From: Pseudomonas entomophila
GTDB taxonomy: Bacteria > Pseudomonadota > Gammaproteobacteria > Pseudomonadales > Pseudomonadaceae
Reading direction: 5' to 3'
Assembly (NCBI RefSeq): GCF_013523165.1
Contig: NZ_JAAMQI010000002.1
Coordinates: 1 to 64,000 of the forward strand
Length of the DNA: 64,000 nucleotides
Positions within the stretch are counted from its first letter, which is position 1. Each line of letters starts with the position of its first letter. Below the pieces are notes generated by a model. It made no database searches. It saw nothing but the letters and a program-made list of their open reading frames with translations, and was not told where the DNA came from. This document shows, one piece after another, positions 30,935 to 41,342 of this stretch. The position numbers and the translations under genes are program-made.

Positions 30935-32377
30935 ATGACCGAAGTAGAAGTCAAGAAAGCGCAGGAAAGCCTGCAGGACCGCCTGGCCCAGGTGGTCGAG
31001 CTGCTGCAGCGTCAGCGCGTCGTGGAAGACCTGACCCACCGTCAGGAAGGTCACCACCAGGACCGGGTGGAAAACCTCGTCCACCGGCAGAACCTCGTCG
31101 AGTTGCAACGCAAGCTCGATGACCTGCACCCCGCCGACATCGCCTACATCCTCGAAGCGCTGCCGTTGGAAGACCGCTTGACGGTCTGGCAGCTGGTGCG
31201 CTCGGACCGTGATGGCGACATCCTGCTCGAAGTCTCGGACGCGGTGCGTGAAAACCTGATCGCCGACATGGACAACCATGAGCTGCTGGCGGCAGCTCGC
31301 GAGATGGACGCCGACGAACTTGCTGACCTGGCTGCCGAGCTGCCGCGAGACGTCGTCCACGAGCTGATGGAAACCCTCGATGCGCAGCAGCGTGAGCGTG
31401 TTCGCTCGGCGTTGAGCTACGAGGAAGACCAGGTCGGTGCCTTGATGGACTTCGAGATGGTGACGATCCGTGAGGACGTCAGCCTCGAAGTGGTGCTGCG
31501 CTACCTGCGTCGTCTCAAGGAACTGCCTGGCCACACCGACAAACTCTTCGTCGTCGATCATGACGGCATCTTGCGCGGTGTCTTGCCGATCAAGCGGCTG
31601 TTGGTCACTGACCCCGAGCGTCAGGTCTCCGACGTCATGGCCAATGACCCGGTCAGCTTCGTGCCGGACGAAGACGCCTACGAGGCTGCCCAGGCGTTCG
31701 AGCGCTATGACCTGGTCTCGGCGCCAGTCGTCGACAAGAACGGGCGTCTGATCGGCCGATTGACCATCGACGAAATGGTCGACCTGATCCGTGAGGAAAG
31801 CGAGAGCGAAGTGCTCAACATGGCCGGTCTGCGCGAAGAAGAAGACATCTTCGCCTCGGTCTGGCGCTCGTTGCGCAACCGTTGGGCCTGGCTGGCCATC
31901 AACCTGATCACGGCCTTCCTCGCTTCGCGGGTCATCGGCCTGTTCGAAGGCTCGATCGAGAAACTGGTCGCGCTGGCCGCGCTGATGCCGATCGTGGCCG
32001 GTATCGGTGGCAACTCCGGCAACCAGACCATCACCATGATCGTCCGCGCCATGGCGTTGGACCAGGTCGCGCCTGGCAATACACGGCGGCTGATGCGCAA
32101 GGAGCTGGCGGTGTCCTTGATCAACGGTCTGGTCTGGGGTGGGGTGATCGGTGCAGTGGCCTTCGCGCTCTATGGCAGTTGGTCGCTGGGCGTGGTCATG
32201 ACCGCTGCCATGACGCTCAACCTGCTGCTGGCCGCGCTCATGGGTGTCTTGATCCCGATGACCCTGGTGCGCCTGGGGCGCGACCCGGCGATGGGGTCGA
32301 GCGTGATGATCACGGCCGTGACCGACAGCGGCGGGTTCTTCATCTTCCTGGGCTTGGCCACGGTCTTCCTGCTCTGA
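30935..32377 (+). CDS. mgtE: Magnesium transporter MgtE
   Basis: A 480-residue inner-membrane Mg2+ channel. Residues about 60-165 form the superhelical MgtE N domain, residues about 165-300 two CBS domains that sense intracellular Mg2+, and residues about 315-480 five membrane helices, including PIVAGIGGNSGNQT and the terminal GFFIFLGLATVFLL. The ATG at 30935 follows a GGAG inside a hairpin; a GTG at 30905 would lie in the 5' arm and is less likely. A long structured leader precedes it and a bidirectional terminator separates it from amrZ. Confidence 0.95.
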   Translation: MTEVEVKKAQESLQDRLAQVVELLQRQRVVEDLTHRQEGHHQDRVENLVHRQNLVELQRKLDDLHPADIAYILEALPLEDRLTVWQLVRSDRDGDILLEVSDAVRENLIADMDNHELLAAAREMDADELADLAAELPRDVVHELMETLDAQQRERVRSALSYEEDQVGALMDFEMVTIREDVSLEVVLRYLRRLKELPGHTDKLFVVDHDGILRGVLPIKRLLVTDPERQVSDVMANDPVSFVPDEDAYEAAQAFERYDLVSAPVVDKNGRLIGRLTIDEMVDLIREESESEVLNMAGLREEEDIFASVWRSLRNRWAWLAINLITAFLASRVIGLFEGSIEKLVALAALMPIVAGIGGNSGNQTITMIVRAMALDQVAPGNTRRLMRKELAVSLINGLVWGGVIGAVAFALYGSWSLGVVMTAAMTLNLLLAALMGVLIPMTLVRLGRDPAMGSSVMITAVTDSGGFFIFLGLATVFLL

Positions 32378-32387
32378 CCGACAGACA

Positions 32388-32418
32388 TGAAAAAAGCCAG
32401 CGAACGCTGGCTTTTTTC
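32388..32418. terminator. Bidirectional terminator between mgtE and amrZ
   Basis: AAAAAGCCAGC and GCTGGCTTTTT form a stem around GAAC. A-run on one side and T-run on the other allow use by both convergent genes. Confidence 0.9.
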
Positions 32419-32439
32419 ATAGCGTGGACGCGGTGGTGA

Positions 32440-32766
32440 TCAGGACGCGTCGGCGGCCATCTCGGCATCGTGGGCGATCAACGAAACCAGCGCATTCTGT
32501 TGGCGGTGGGACAGCTGGCGGAAACGTTGCAGCAGCTCGCGCTCGTGCAGGGACAGCTCCGGGCTGTCCAGGCGCATGCTCAACTCGTCACCCAGGGCAC
32601 CCTCTTGGATGAGGCTCTGCTCCAGGCGGGCGATGATTTCCGAGTTCATGCTGCGATGATGATTGCGCGCCACCTCGGCAATGCGCTCGCGCATCCCGTC
32701 TGGCAGGCGTACGACAAACTTGTCTGCAGTGCGGCTCGAGTAGATAGCCTGTTTCATTGGGCGCAT
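32440..32766 (-). CDS. amrZ: Ribbon-helix-helix regulator AmrZ
   Basis: A 108-residue Arc-type DNA-binding protein. The N-terminus [11 protein letters not shown] is followed by the ribbon [18 protein letters not shown] and helix [18 protein letters not shown], and by the C-terminal tetramerisation part [18 protein letters not shown]. All closely follow P. aeruginosa AmrZ, which regulates alginate, flagellar (fleQ) and twitching genes, and in fluorescent pseudomonads motility and c-di-GMP. It is convergent with mgtE. The 366-base upstream region may hold its AlgU-type promoter, since GAACT (minus strand, 32788-32792) lies upstream of the start. Confidence 0.95.
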   Translation of the reverse strand: MRPMKQAIYSSRTADKFVVRLPDGMRERIAEVARNHHRSMNSEIIARLEQSLIQEGALGDELSMRLDSPELSLHERELLQRFRQLSHRQQNALVSLIAHDAEMAADAS

Positions 32767-33132
32767 AGTATTGACCGGATTTTTTCTAGTTCAAGGGGGA
32801 AGCGGTTCTCGAAATGGGCCGCGCGGTGGGACTACGACAGTGCGGATGGCAAAACGTTCAACCGTGACCGTTACGAGCCGCTCATCTTGCCTCAAGGTCG
32901 CCGTTTCCTTGGCGTCAAATCTGTGACAAATAGTGAGCTGGGTACAGGCTCTTTGCCAGTACCAATTATCAGAAATGCGGACTGGTTTGAAAAGTGATCG
33001 ATTTTTTAAGGTCGCTCTCAAAGCGTCAGACGACTGCCGCCAGAAAAGCATTGCCTGTCGCCGACCCTGGGCTCAGACAGGGCGGAGTGTGCTTCTGACT
33101 TGTCCGGCGACCCATTCAACCGTGGAGTGACC
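32767..33132. other. Intergenic region upstream of amrZ and phnN
   Basis: No protein gene is convincing. The region is A/T-richer than its surroundings and should carry the divergent promoters of amrZ and phnN. A 27-bp segment (32886-32912) matches the alaS leader with two mismatches. A small RNA cannot be excluded. Confidence 0.4.
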
Positions 33133-33729
33133 ATGCCTGATCCTGTGCGCGAAATGCCGTCTGGTTCGTGGGGAACCATCATTTATCTGGTCGGCCCTTC
33201 CGGGTCGGGGAAGGATTCGCTCATCGAGGCTGCCGAGCCGTACCTGGCTCGCCTGGGCGTGCGCCGTGCGCGTCGGGTGATCACGCGCTCGGCCGAGGCC
33301 AAGGGCGAGCAGGCCACAGGCGTCAGCCGCGATGCATTCGACGCGTACGCGCGCGATGGGGCTTTCGCCTTGCACTGGCAGGCCAATGGCCTGGCCTATG
33401 GCATTCCTGCGCACATCGACACCTGGCTGGCCCAGGGACAGAGCGTGCTGGTCAATGGCTCGCGTGCGCATCAGGCGCAGGCCCTGCAACGCTATCCGGG
33501 CATGATCACGCTGCAGCTGCAGGTGTCACACGCCGTGTTGCGTCAGCGTCTGGAGGCAAGAGGACGGGAATCGAACGAGGACATCGAGCAGCGGCTGGCA
33601 CGCAGTGCGGCATTGCAGCCGTTGGAAGGGGAGGCGGTGTACGTGCTGGACAATTCTGGCGATCTGAACGACACGGTGAAGGCGTTGGTAGCGTTACTGG
33701 AGCGCCTGGGCATCACGCATCGGGGCTGA
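33133..33729 (+). CDS. phnN: Ribose 1,5-bisphosphokinase PhnN-like
   Basis: A 198-residue guanylate-kinase-fold enzyme with a P-loop GPSGSGKDS at residues 21-29, followed by VRRARRVITRSA and the RxxLEARGRE segment typical of PhnN (ribose 1,5-bisphosphate + ATP to PRPP in C-P lyase metabolism). The ATG at 33133 follows GTGGAG. No other phn gene is in the window, so it is an orphan here; in such settings PhnN may simply provide a second route to PRPP. Confidence 0.85.
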   Translation: MPDPVREMPSGSWGTIIYLVGPSGSGKDSLIEAAEPYLARLGVRRARRVITRSAEAKGEQATGVSRDAFDAYARDGAFALHWQANGLAYGIPAHIDTWLAQGQSVLVNGSRAHQAQALQRYPGMITLQLQVSHAVLRQRLEARGRESNEDIEQRLARSAALQPLEGEAVYVLDNSGDLNDTVKALVALLERLGITHRG

Positions 33730-33734
33730 TGGCT

Positions 33735-33923
33735 TCAGAAAGCCACACGGTCGGACAAGCGTGTCTGGATGACAGGAGCGCCTTCGCCCATGACGGCCTG
33801 ACGCATGCCTTGGCCGACGTGGTAATCGAGCCCGGCGACCTGAGCCGGTTGACTGTCGACGACGCCCAGGGCAACGACACAGGTCAGGGCCAGGGTGTTG
33901 AGGGCGATCAGCAGACGGGTCAT
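33735..33923 (-). CDS. Small exported or membrane protein
   Basis: A 62-residue protein with a hydrophobic N-terminus (RLLIALNTLALTCVVALGVV) acting as signal peptide or anchor, then a polar C-terminus. The start at 33923 was chosen because AAGGAG precedes it by six bases; an upstream ATG would add 17 residues. It converges with phnN, leaving five bases between stops. Family not recognised. Confidence 0.6.
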   Translation of the reverse strand: MTRLLIALNTLALTCVVALGVVDSQPAQVAGLDYHVGQGMRQAVMGEGAPVIQTRLSDRVAF

Positions 33924-34307
33924 GGCAGGCTCCTTCGAAGCAATGAGTAGCAGGCATTCGAGTAGTGCAGACACCGTGCCAACTGTCCGATGCGCGTTTC
34001 AGTCAATGAATCGGGCGCATGGACGGAACTTTTCGAACGGTGCCGATTGCACTTTGCATTCTGCACGCACAGGGCTCGTGCAAAATGCCCGGAACTTCTG
34101 CTGCCTTTTGCTGACAGGCCATTTGGAAACGGCTGACAGCCAGCATTTCAGGCGGTGACATAGCATGGTCTCCCTCGACACGACCTGGACGCGTCGCTCG
34201 AAATCACCGATTCATTCTTGCCAACCCACCGGGAAACACGCATTATTCGCGACCGACGGCGCCGCTCGTACCGTCGCTGTCAGCACTGACGTGGTCTGCT
34301 GAAACAA
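33924..34307. other. Intergenic region, tRNA promoter only
   Basis: No gene is supported. It contains the promoter of the small exported protein (minus strand) and of tRNA-Arg(CCT). Confidence 0.5.
34218..34246 (+). promoter_or_regulatory. Sigma70 promoter of tRNA-Arg(CCT)
   Basis: TTGCCA (34218-34223) and CATTAT (34241-34246) are spaced 17 bases apart, about 60 bases before the mature tRNA. Confidence 0.7.
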
Positions 34308-34382
34308 GTCCCTGTAGTTTAATGGATAGAACGGCCCCCTCCTAAGGGGTCGGTGCAGGTTCGATTCCTGCCGGGGACGCCA
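34308..34382 (+). tRNA. tRNA-Arg (anticodon CCT)
   Basis: A 75-nt cloverleaf with acceptor arms GTCCCTG and CGGGGAC (one G-T pair), anticodon loop CTCCTAA (anticodon CCT), T-loop TTCGATT and encoded CCA. Confidence 0.95.
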
Positions 34383-34505
34383 TGACCTTCAGGTCGAGGC
34401 GCATGTTCTGCGCGATGCCTCCTTTCACACTTTACCCCTCATCCAAACGCACCCTTGCGCCCCTTGCAGGTCCGAAGAACACATTCTTCGTATCGAGGCA
34501 CCGCC

Positions 34506-34703
34506 ATGGCCATCTCCGTAACCAAGCTGACGGGCGAGCACATCCCGGCGCACCTGCGACGTCCCAACCTGACCGAACTGTTCGCCGTCACCGATGACGA
34601 CGGCACCGTGTACCACCTGGAGGACGATGTCGAAGCCGCGCGTCTGGCGGTGCAATTGAGCGACGAGGCCCGTCAGGATGAGCCCACGCAAACAGGCGAG
34701 TGA
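34506..34703 (+). CDS. Small acidic protein of unknown function
   Basis: A 65-residue soluble protein starting MAISVTKLTGEHIPAHLRR, rich in Asp and Glu in its second half. GAGGCACC precedes the ATG. Its last 26 bases overlap the next gene, so the two are probably co-translated. Family not recognised. Confidence 0.65.
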   Translation: MAISVTKLTGEHIPAHLRRPNLTELFAVTDDDGTVYHLEDDVEAARLAVQLSDEARQDEPTQTGE

Positions 34704-35046
34704 GCAGGCTCAGCCCGTGGGTCAGCGGTATCCCCGCACGCCCGACGGACGTTACTTCGTGGTCAAGCAGCAGTTGTGGCGCTGCACCGACCCGTCTCTG
34801 CCTGAAGATCGCCGGCAGGCGCTGGTCAGCGAGTTGATGACGGCGCGGCGTGAGGTCAGGCAGGCCAAGCAGCTGGATGACGCTGAACGTTTGCGCCAGG
34901 CCCGGGCACGGGTGAACGCTGCCAAAGTGGCGTTGGGGGAGCGGGGGCCGGTCTGGTGGAACGACGGAGCGCCGGATTTAAATCGGCGGAACGTGACGCA
35001 GACGCCTTATGCGGGGTGGTTCGAGGCGCAGGGGGAGCAGGGGTGA
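34678..35046 (+). CDS. Conserved hypothetical basic protein
   Basis: A 122-residue protein. The N-terminal third (TPDGRYFVVKQQLWRCTDPS) is followed by a helical, Arg/Ala-rich segment (VSELMTARREVRQAKQLDDA) and a C-terminus with GPVWWNDGAPDLNRRN. No catalytic motif or membrane segment is seen. It overlaps the preceding 65-residue gene by 26 bases in another frame and is followed by a repeat cluster. Its downstream position suggests a two-gene unit. Confidence 0.7.
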   Translation: MSPRKQASEQAQPVGQRYPRTPDGRYFVVKQQLWRCTDPSLPEDRRQALVSELMTARREVRQAKQLDDAERLRQARARVNAAKVALGERGPVWWNDGAPDLNRRNVTQTPYAGWFEAQGEQG

Positions 35047-35120
35047 GGTGCGCAGCGTGAGCCGCGCGCTGGAGTGTGTCTGATCCCGATAGGCAAAATG
35101 CAGAAGACGTATGGCTGATT

Positions 35121-35363
35121 TTGTGGGCCCTGCGGGCCCAATCGCGGCCGGTCCGGCGCTCCGGCAGGGGCTGCTCCTACACCCGCCGCAGTGGCACAGG
35201 CAATCGCGGTCCCATGTGGGAGATTCTATGGTTTCTGCCAAGTGCTAATGTGGGCCCTGCGGGCCCAATCGCGGCACAGGGGCCGCTCCTACACCCGTAG
35301 CCCCATCGCGGCATGGCAGGCCTGTGCGGCCCCAGTGCCGCGATGGGCCGCAAAGCGGCCCCA
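35121..35363. repeat. Direct array of GGGCCCTGCGGGCCC elements
   Basis: Two units in the same orientation (starting near 35121 and 35250) are followed by an inverted unit whose stem reads GGGCCGCAAAGCGGCCC. The array fills the gap between a hypothetical gene and the convergent lpdV gene. Confidence 0.82.
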
Positions 35364-35438
35364 AAATTCGCAAAATCGACACAAAGCCCGAAGATTTCAG
35401 AATCCCCCAATCCAATACCGCTCACCGCTCACCGCCCT

Positions 35439-36824
35439 TCACACATGCAACGCATGCCCCAACGCCCTCAAGGCCGCCTCCTGCACCGCTTCCCCCAATG
35501 TCGGGTGCGCATGAATGGTACCGGCCACATCCTCCAGCCGCGCGCCCATCTCCAAGGACTGCGCGAACGCCGTGGACAGCTCGGACACCCCCACCCCGAC
35601 CGCCTGCCACCCCAGGATCAGGTGGTTGTCCCGCCGGGCCACCACGCGCACGAAGCCGCGCTTGGACTCCAAGGTCATCGCCCGGCCATTGGCCGCGAAC
35701 GGGAATTGCGCCGTCAGGCAGTCCACGCCCTGGTCACCGGCCTGCTCCGGGGTCAGGCCCGCCACCACCACTTCGGGGTCGGTGAAACACACGGCTGCAA
35801 TGGCGCGCGGTTCGAAGCGCCGCTGCCGGCCGGCGATCAGCTCGGCGACCAGCTCGCCCTGGGCCATGGCCCGGTGCGCCAGCATCGGTTCACCGGTCAC
35901 ATCGCCGATCGCCCAGACGTTGCGCATGCTGGTCTGGCAGCGATCGTCCACGGCGATGGCCGCGCCGCGCATGTCCAGGCTCAGCCCTTCGAGGCCAAAG
36001 CCCCGGGTGCGCGGCGTACGCCCGACCGCCACCAGGATACGATCGCCTTCCAGCTCGAGGGTCTGACCCTCGGGGTCACGTACCCGCAAACGACCCTGTT
36101 CAGGGTCGTGCCCCTCGACGGTATGGCCCAGGTACAACGCGATCCCCAACTGCCGGGCGGCCTCGGCCACCGGCTGGGTCAGCTCGGCATCGTAGGCCGG
36201 CAAGACCTGCGTGCGCGACTCGACCACACTGACGGCGACCCCGAGCTTGCGGTAGGCGATCCCCAGCTCCAGGCCGATGTAGCCGGCCCCTACCACGACC
36301 AGGTGGCGCGGCAAGGTCTGCGGCGCCAGGGCTTCGGTGGAGGACACGACGGCGCCGCCCAACGGCAGCATCGGCAGCTCCACACTGCTGGACCCGGTGG
36401 CCAGCACCAGGTGTTCGCAACGGATGCGCCGGCCGTCGACCTCGACCTGCTTGCCATCGAGCAGCCGCGCCCAGCCATGGATCACCGTCACGCCATGCTT
36501 TTTCAGCAGCGCCGCCACGCCTGTGGTCAGGCGGTCGACGATGCCGTCCTTCCACGCCACGCTACGGGTGATGTCCAGGCGGGGCGAGGACACGTCGATG
36601 CCGAGTTCACCTCGCTCGGCGTGCCGGCAGGCCTGATGGAACTGTTCGGCCACGTGGATCAGGGCCTTGGACGGGATGCAGCCCACGTTCAGGCACGTAC
36701 CGCCCAGCGCACTGCCTTCGACCAGCACCGTCGCGATGCCGAGCTGCGCCGCACGAATCGCCGCCACGTAGCCGCCAGGGCCGCCACCGAGGATCAGCAG
36801 TTGGGTATCGAGCATGTCAGACAT
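35439..36824 (-). CDS. lpdV: Dihydrolipoyl dehydrogenase E3 of BCKAD
   Basis: A 461-residue FAD disulfide oxidoreductase, the E3 component (LPD-Val) of branched-chain keto acid dehydrogenase. It has the FAD motif [17 protein letters not shown] (near residue 13), the redox disulfide [12 protein letters not shown], the NAD motif [10 protein letters not shown] and the C-terminal catalytic His-Glu segment [13 protein letters not shown]. Its start lies three bases before the end of bkdB, the last step of an operon read leftward. Confidence 0.97.
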   Translation of the reverse strand: MSDMLDTQLLILGGGPGGYVAAIRAAQLGIATVLVEGSALGGTCLNVGCIPSKALIHVAEQFHQACRHAERGELGIDVSSPRLDITRSVAWKDGIVDRLTTGVAALLKKHGVTVIHGWARLLDGKQVEVDGRRIRCEHLVLATGSSSVELPMLPLGGAVVSSTEALAPQTLPRHLVVVGAGYIGLELGIAYRKLGVAVSVVESRTQVLPAYDAELTQPVAEAARQLGIALYLGHTVEGHDPEQGRLRVRDPEGQTLELEGDRILVAVGRTPRTRGFGLEGLSLDMRGAAIAVDDRCQTSMRNVWAIGDVTGEPMLAHRAMAQGELVAELIAGRQRRFEPRAIAAVCFTDPEVVVAGLTPEQAGDQGVDCLTAQFPFAANGRAMTLESKRGFVRVVARRDNHLILGWQAVGVGVSELSTAFAQSLEMGARLEDVAGTIHAHPTLGEAVQEAALRALGHALHV

Positions 36825-36827
36825 CGG

Positions 36828-38123
36828 TCACTCCACGAACAGGCAGGCAGGTTGCTCGAGCAGGCCGCGCACGGCCTGGATGAAGCGGGCGGCGTCCATG
36901 CCGTCGACCACGCGGTGGTCGAAGGAGCTGGACAGGTTCATCAGGGTCCGGACCACGATCTGCCCGTCGACCACCACCGGCCGCTGGACCATGCGGTTGA
37001 CGCCGACGATGGCCACTTCCGGCACGTTGATCACCGGCGTGCTGGCGATGCCGCCCAGGGCGCCGAGGCTGGTCAGGGTGATGGTGGAGCCGGAGAGCAT
37101 GTCGCGGCTGGCCTTGCCCTGGCGCGCAGCCTGGGCCACGCGGACGATCTCGGCCGCGTTGTCCCACAGGCCACCGGCTTCGGCGTGGCGCAGCACAGGC
37201 ACCATCAGGCCGTTGTCGCCCTGGGTGGCGATGCCCACGTGCACGGCGCCGTGCTGGGTGATCATCTGGGCCTGATCGTCGTAGGTGGCGTTGATCTGCG
37301 GGAAGTCGCGCAGCGCCACGACCAGCGCGCGCACCAGCAGCGGCAGCAAGGTCAGCTTGCCGCGGCGCTCGCCCCAAGTGTCGTTGAGCTGCTTGCGCAG
37401 CGCTTCCAGTGCCGTCACGTCGACTTCCTCGACGTAGCTGAAGTGCGCGACCCGACGCTTGGCATCCTGCATCCGCTCGGCGATCTTGCGCCGTAGCCCG
37501 ATCACCGGGATCTGACGGCTGTCGGTGCGTGGCGCAGGACCAGCGTGCCGGGGGGCGCCTGTGGCAGGGCGCTGCAGGAAGCTGTCGAGATCTTCGTGCA
37601 GGATCCGGCCGGCCGGGCCGCTACCCTGTACATAGCGCAGCTCGACGCCGGCCTCCAGGGCACGCTTGCGCACGGCCGGCGAGGCGAGCGGCTTCTCGGC
37701 GGGCAGCGCCTGCCGCGTCGAGGACGGAATCCTGGGCGCGTCGAGCGCGGGTGCGGGCGCAGCGGGCGCCGGCTGGGCCGGGGCCGGGGGTGCAGCACAA
37801 ACGGCAGGCGCAGCGTCGGCCGGGGCAGGGTGCGCAGCAGGAGAGACGTCCGCGCGGGGCGTGTCCGCGGCATTGCCGGCGCCCTGGACCTCGATGCGGA
37901 TCAGCTCGCTGCCGACCGCCATGACTTCCCCTGGCGTGCCGCCCAGGGCCAGCACCGTGCCCGCCACGGGCGACGGGATCTCCACGGTGGCCTTGTCGGT
38001 CATGACGTCGGCCACGACCTGGTCTTCGCCGATCACATCGCCGACCTTGACGAACCATTCCACCAGTTCGACCTGAGCGATGCCTTCGCCGATGTCCGGC
38101 ATCTTGATGACGTGCGTGCCCAT
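36828..38123 (-). CDS. bkdB: Branched-chain keto acid dehydrogenase E2
   Basis: A 431-residue lipoamide acyltransferase. One N-terminal lipoyl domain carries the lipoyl Lys in VMTDKATVEIPS. An Ala/Pro-rich linker follows (about 85-135), then a peripheral-subunit binding domain (about 140-180) and the C-terminal catalytic domain with SSSFDHRVVDGMDAA (active-site His). It directly follows bkdA2 with no gap and overlaps nothing, consistent with one transcript. Confidence 0.97.
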   Translation of the reverse strand: MGTHVIKMPDIGEGIAQVELVEWFVKVGDVIGEDQVVADVMTDKATVEIPSPVAGTVLALGGTPGEVMAVGSELIRIEVQGAGNAADTPRADVSPAAHPAPADAAPAVCAAPPAPAQPAPAAPAPALDAPRIPSSTRQALPAEKPLASPAVRKRALEAGVELRYVQGSGPAGRILHEDLDSFLQRPATGAPRHAGPAPRTDSRQIPVIGLRRKIAERMQDAKRRVAHFSYVEEVDVTALEALRKQLNDTWGERRGKLTLLPLLVRALVVALRDFPQINATYDDQAQMITQHGAVHVGIATQGDNGLMVPVLRHAEAGGLWDNAAEIVRVAQAARQGKASRDMLSGSTITLTSLGALGGIASTPVINVPEVAIVGVNRMVQRPVVVDGQIVVRTLMNLSSSFDHRVVDGMDAARFIQAVRGLLEQPACLFVE

Positions 38124-39182
38124 TCAGACCTCCATGACCCGTTTCAATGCGGCGCCCACGCGGGCAGGGCCGGGGAAGTAGGCCCACTCCTGCGCGTGGG
38201 GGTAAGGGGTGTCCCAGCCGGTGACGCGCTCGATCGGCGCTTCCAGGTGATGGAAACAGTGCTCCTGCACCAGCGCGACCAGTTCGGCGCCGAAGCCGCA
38301 GGTACGCGTGGCCTCGTGCACGATGACGCAGCGGCCGGTCTTCTTCACCGACGCGACCAGGGTGTCGAGGTCCAGCGGCCAGAGGCTGCGCAAGTCGATC
38401 ACCTCGGCGTCCACGCCGCTTTCCTCGGCCGCGACCTGGGCCACGTAGACCGTGGTGCCGTAGGTGATCACCGTGACCTCGTCGCCAGGGCGGACGATCG
38501 CCGCCTTGTCCAGCGGCACCTGGTAGTAACCCTCCGGGACCGCGCTTAGCGGGTGCTTGGACCAGGGTGTCACCGGCCGGTCGTGATGGCCGTCGAACGG
38601 CCCGTTGTACAGGCGCTTGGGCTCCAGGAAGATCACCGGGTCATCGCATTCGATCGAGGCGATCAACAACCCCTTGGCGTCGTACGGGTTGGACGGCATC
38701 ACCGTGCGCAGGCCGCAGACTTGGGTGAACATCGCTTCCGGGCTCTGGCTGTGGGTCTGCCCACCATAGATGCCGCCGCCGCAGGGCATGCGCAGGGTCA
38801 GCGGCGAGATGAACTGGCCGGCGGAGCGGTAGCGCAGCCGCGCCATCTCCGAGACGATCTGGTCGGACGCCGGGTAGAAGTAGTCGGCGAACTGGATTTC
38901 CACCACCGGGCGCAGCCCGTAGGCGCCCATGCCCACGGCGGTGCCGACGATGCCGCTCTCGGAGATCGGGGCATCGAACACCCGCGACGCGCCATACTTG
39001 GCCTGCAGGCCTTCGGTGCAGCGGAACACACCGCCGAAGTAGCCCACGTCCTGGCCGTAGATCACCACGTCGTCATCGCGCTCGAGCATGAGGTCCATGG
39101 CCGAGCGCAAGGCCTGGATCATGGTCATGTCCCGGGTGCGCACGGCGGTGTCCAGGTCGATGCCACTGTTGCAATCGTTCAT
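38124..39182 (-). CDS. bkdA2: Branched-chain keto acid dehydrogenase E1 beta
   Basis: A 352-residue thiamine-diphosphate-dependent transketolase-like beta subunit. The start MNDCNSGIDLDTA corresponds to the published P. putida BkdA2 N-terminus, and the ATG overlaps the end of bkdA1 region (TGACGATG). Conserved segments include YGQDVGYFGGVFRCTEGL, PISESGIVGTAVGMGAYG and CGGGIYGGQTHSQSPE. It works with BkdA1 to decarboxylate the keto acids of Val, Leu and Ile. Confidence 0.97.
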   Translation of the reverse strand: MNDCNSGIDLDTAVRTRDMTMIQALRSAMDLMLERDDDVVIYGQDVGYFGGVFRCTEGLQAKYGASRVFDAPISESGIVGTAVGMGAYGLRPVVEIQFADYFYPASDQIVSEMARLRYRSAGQFISPLTLRMPCGGGIYGGQTHSQSPEAMFTQVCGLRTVMPSNPYDAKGLLIASIECDDPVIFLEPKRLYNGPFDGHHDRPVTPWSKHPLSAVPEGYYQVPLDKAAIVRPGDEVTVITYGTTVYVAQVAAEESGVDAEVIDLRSLWPLDLDTLVASVKKTGRCVIVHEATRTCGFGAELVALVQEHCFHHLEAPIERVTGWDTPYPHAQEWAYFPGPARVGAALKRVMEV

Positions 39183-39184
39183 CG

Positions 39185-40610
<1,426 letters not shown>

Positions 40611-41096
40611 ATGCGAAAACTCGATCGCACCGACATCGGCATTCTCAACCAGTTGCAGGAGAACGCCCGGATCACCAACGCCGACCTGGCGCGTGCCGTC
40701 AACCTGTCGCCGACCCCCTGCTTCAACCGCGTCAAGGCCATGGAGCAGGCCGGCGTGATCCGTCAGCAAGTCACCCTGCTGGCGCCCGACGTGCTGGGCC
40801 TGGACGTCAATGTGTTCATCCACGTGAGCCTGGAAAAACAGGTCGAGCAGTCGCTGCACCGCTTCGAGGAAGAGATCGCCGAACGCCCCGAGGTCATGGA
40901 GTGCTACCTGATGACCGGCGACCCGGACTACCTGTTGCGCGTGCTGCTGCCCAGCATCCAGGCGCTGGAGCGGTTTCTCGATTACCTGACGCGCCTGCCG
41001 GGCGTGGCCAACATCCGCTCCAGCTTCGCGCTCAAGCAGGTGCGCTACAAGACCGCACTGCCTTTGCCCGGCAATGGCCTGACCCTGCGCGAGTGA
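40611..41096 (+). CDS. bkdR: Lrp/AsnC-family regulator BkdR
   Basis: A 161-residue Lrp-type regulator. An N-terminal winged HTH ([20 protein letters not shown] to [18 protein letters not shown]) is followed by the RAM ligand domain (about 70-150, [19 protein letters not shown]). P. putida BkdR activates the bkd operon in response to branched-chain amino acids. GGTGAG precedes the ATG. It is transcribed divergently from bkdA1. Confidence 0.96.
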   Translation: MRKLDRTDIGILNQLQENARITNADLARAVNLSPTPCFNRVKAMEQAGVIRQQVTLLAPDVLGLDVNVFIHVSLEKQVEQSLHRFEEEIAERPEVMECYLMTGDPDYLLRVLLPSIQALERFLDYLTRLPGVANIRSSFALKQVRYKTALPLPGNGLTLRE

Positions 41097-41342
41097 CGAC
41101 AGGGCCGCACGTGATCGACGAGGCATTGTCCCTGGTCCGGGAACTGTTGCCCAAGGCGTTCATCGAACCTGTGTTCGTGCGCAGCGTGGCGCCCTCGTGG
41201 GCCCTCTGCGACCCTGCGTCCAATGATGTTTTTTTGCCTGGCCGGGCCTGCGGCATTCGGCGTTAGCCCTTATGCTCTTGGTTTGCCACTTGCCCCGGCC
41301 AATCGTTTCTTTCACCTGCACCAAGGAGCCTACGGGACGCCG

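Noticed and set aside
33133..33729. Guanylate kinase (gmk) as identity for the phnN-like gene
   Set aside because: The P-loop is shared, but the GMP-binding segment of guanylate kinase is missing and the overall sequence follows PhnN.
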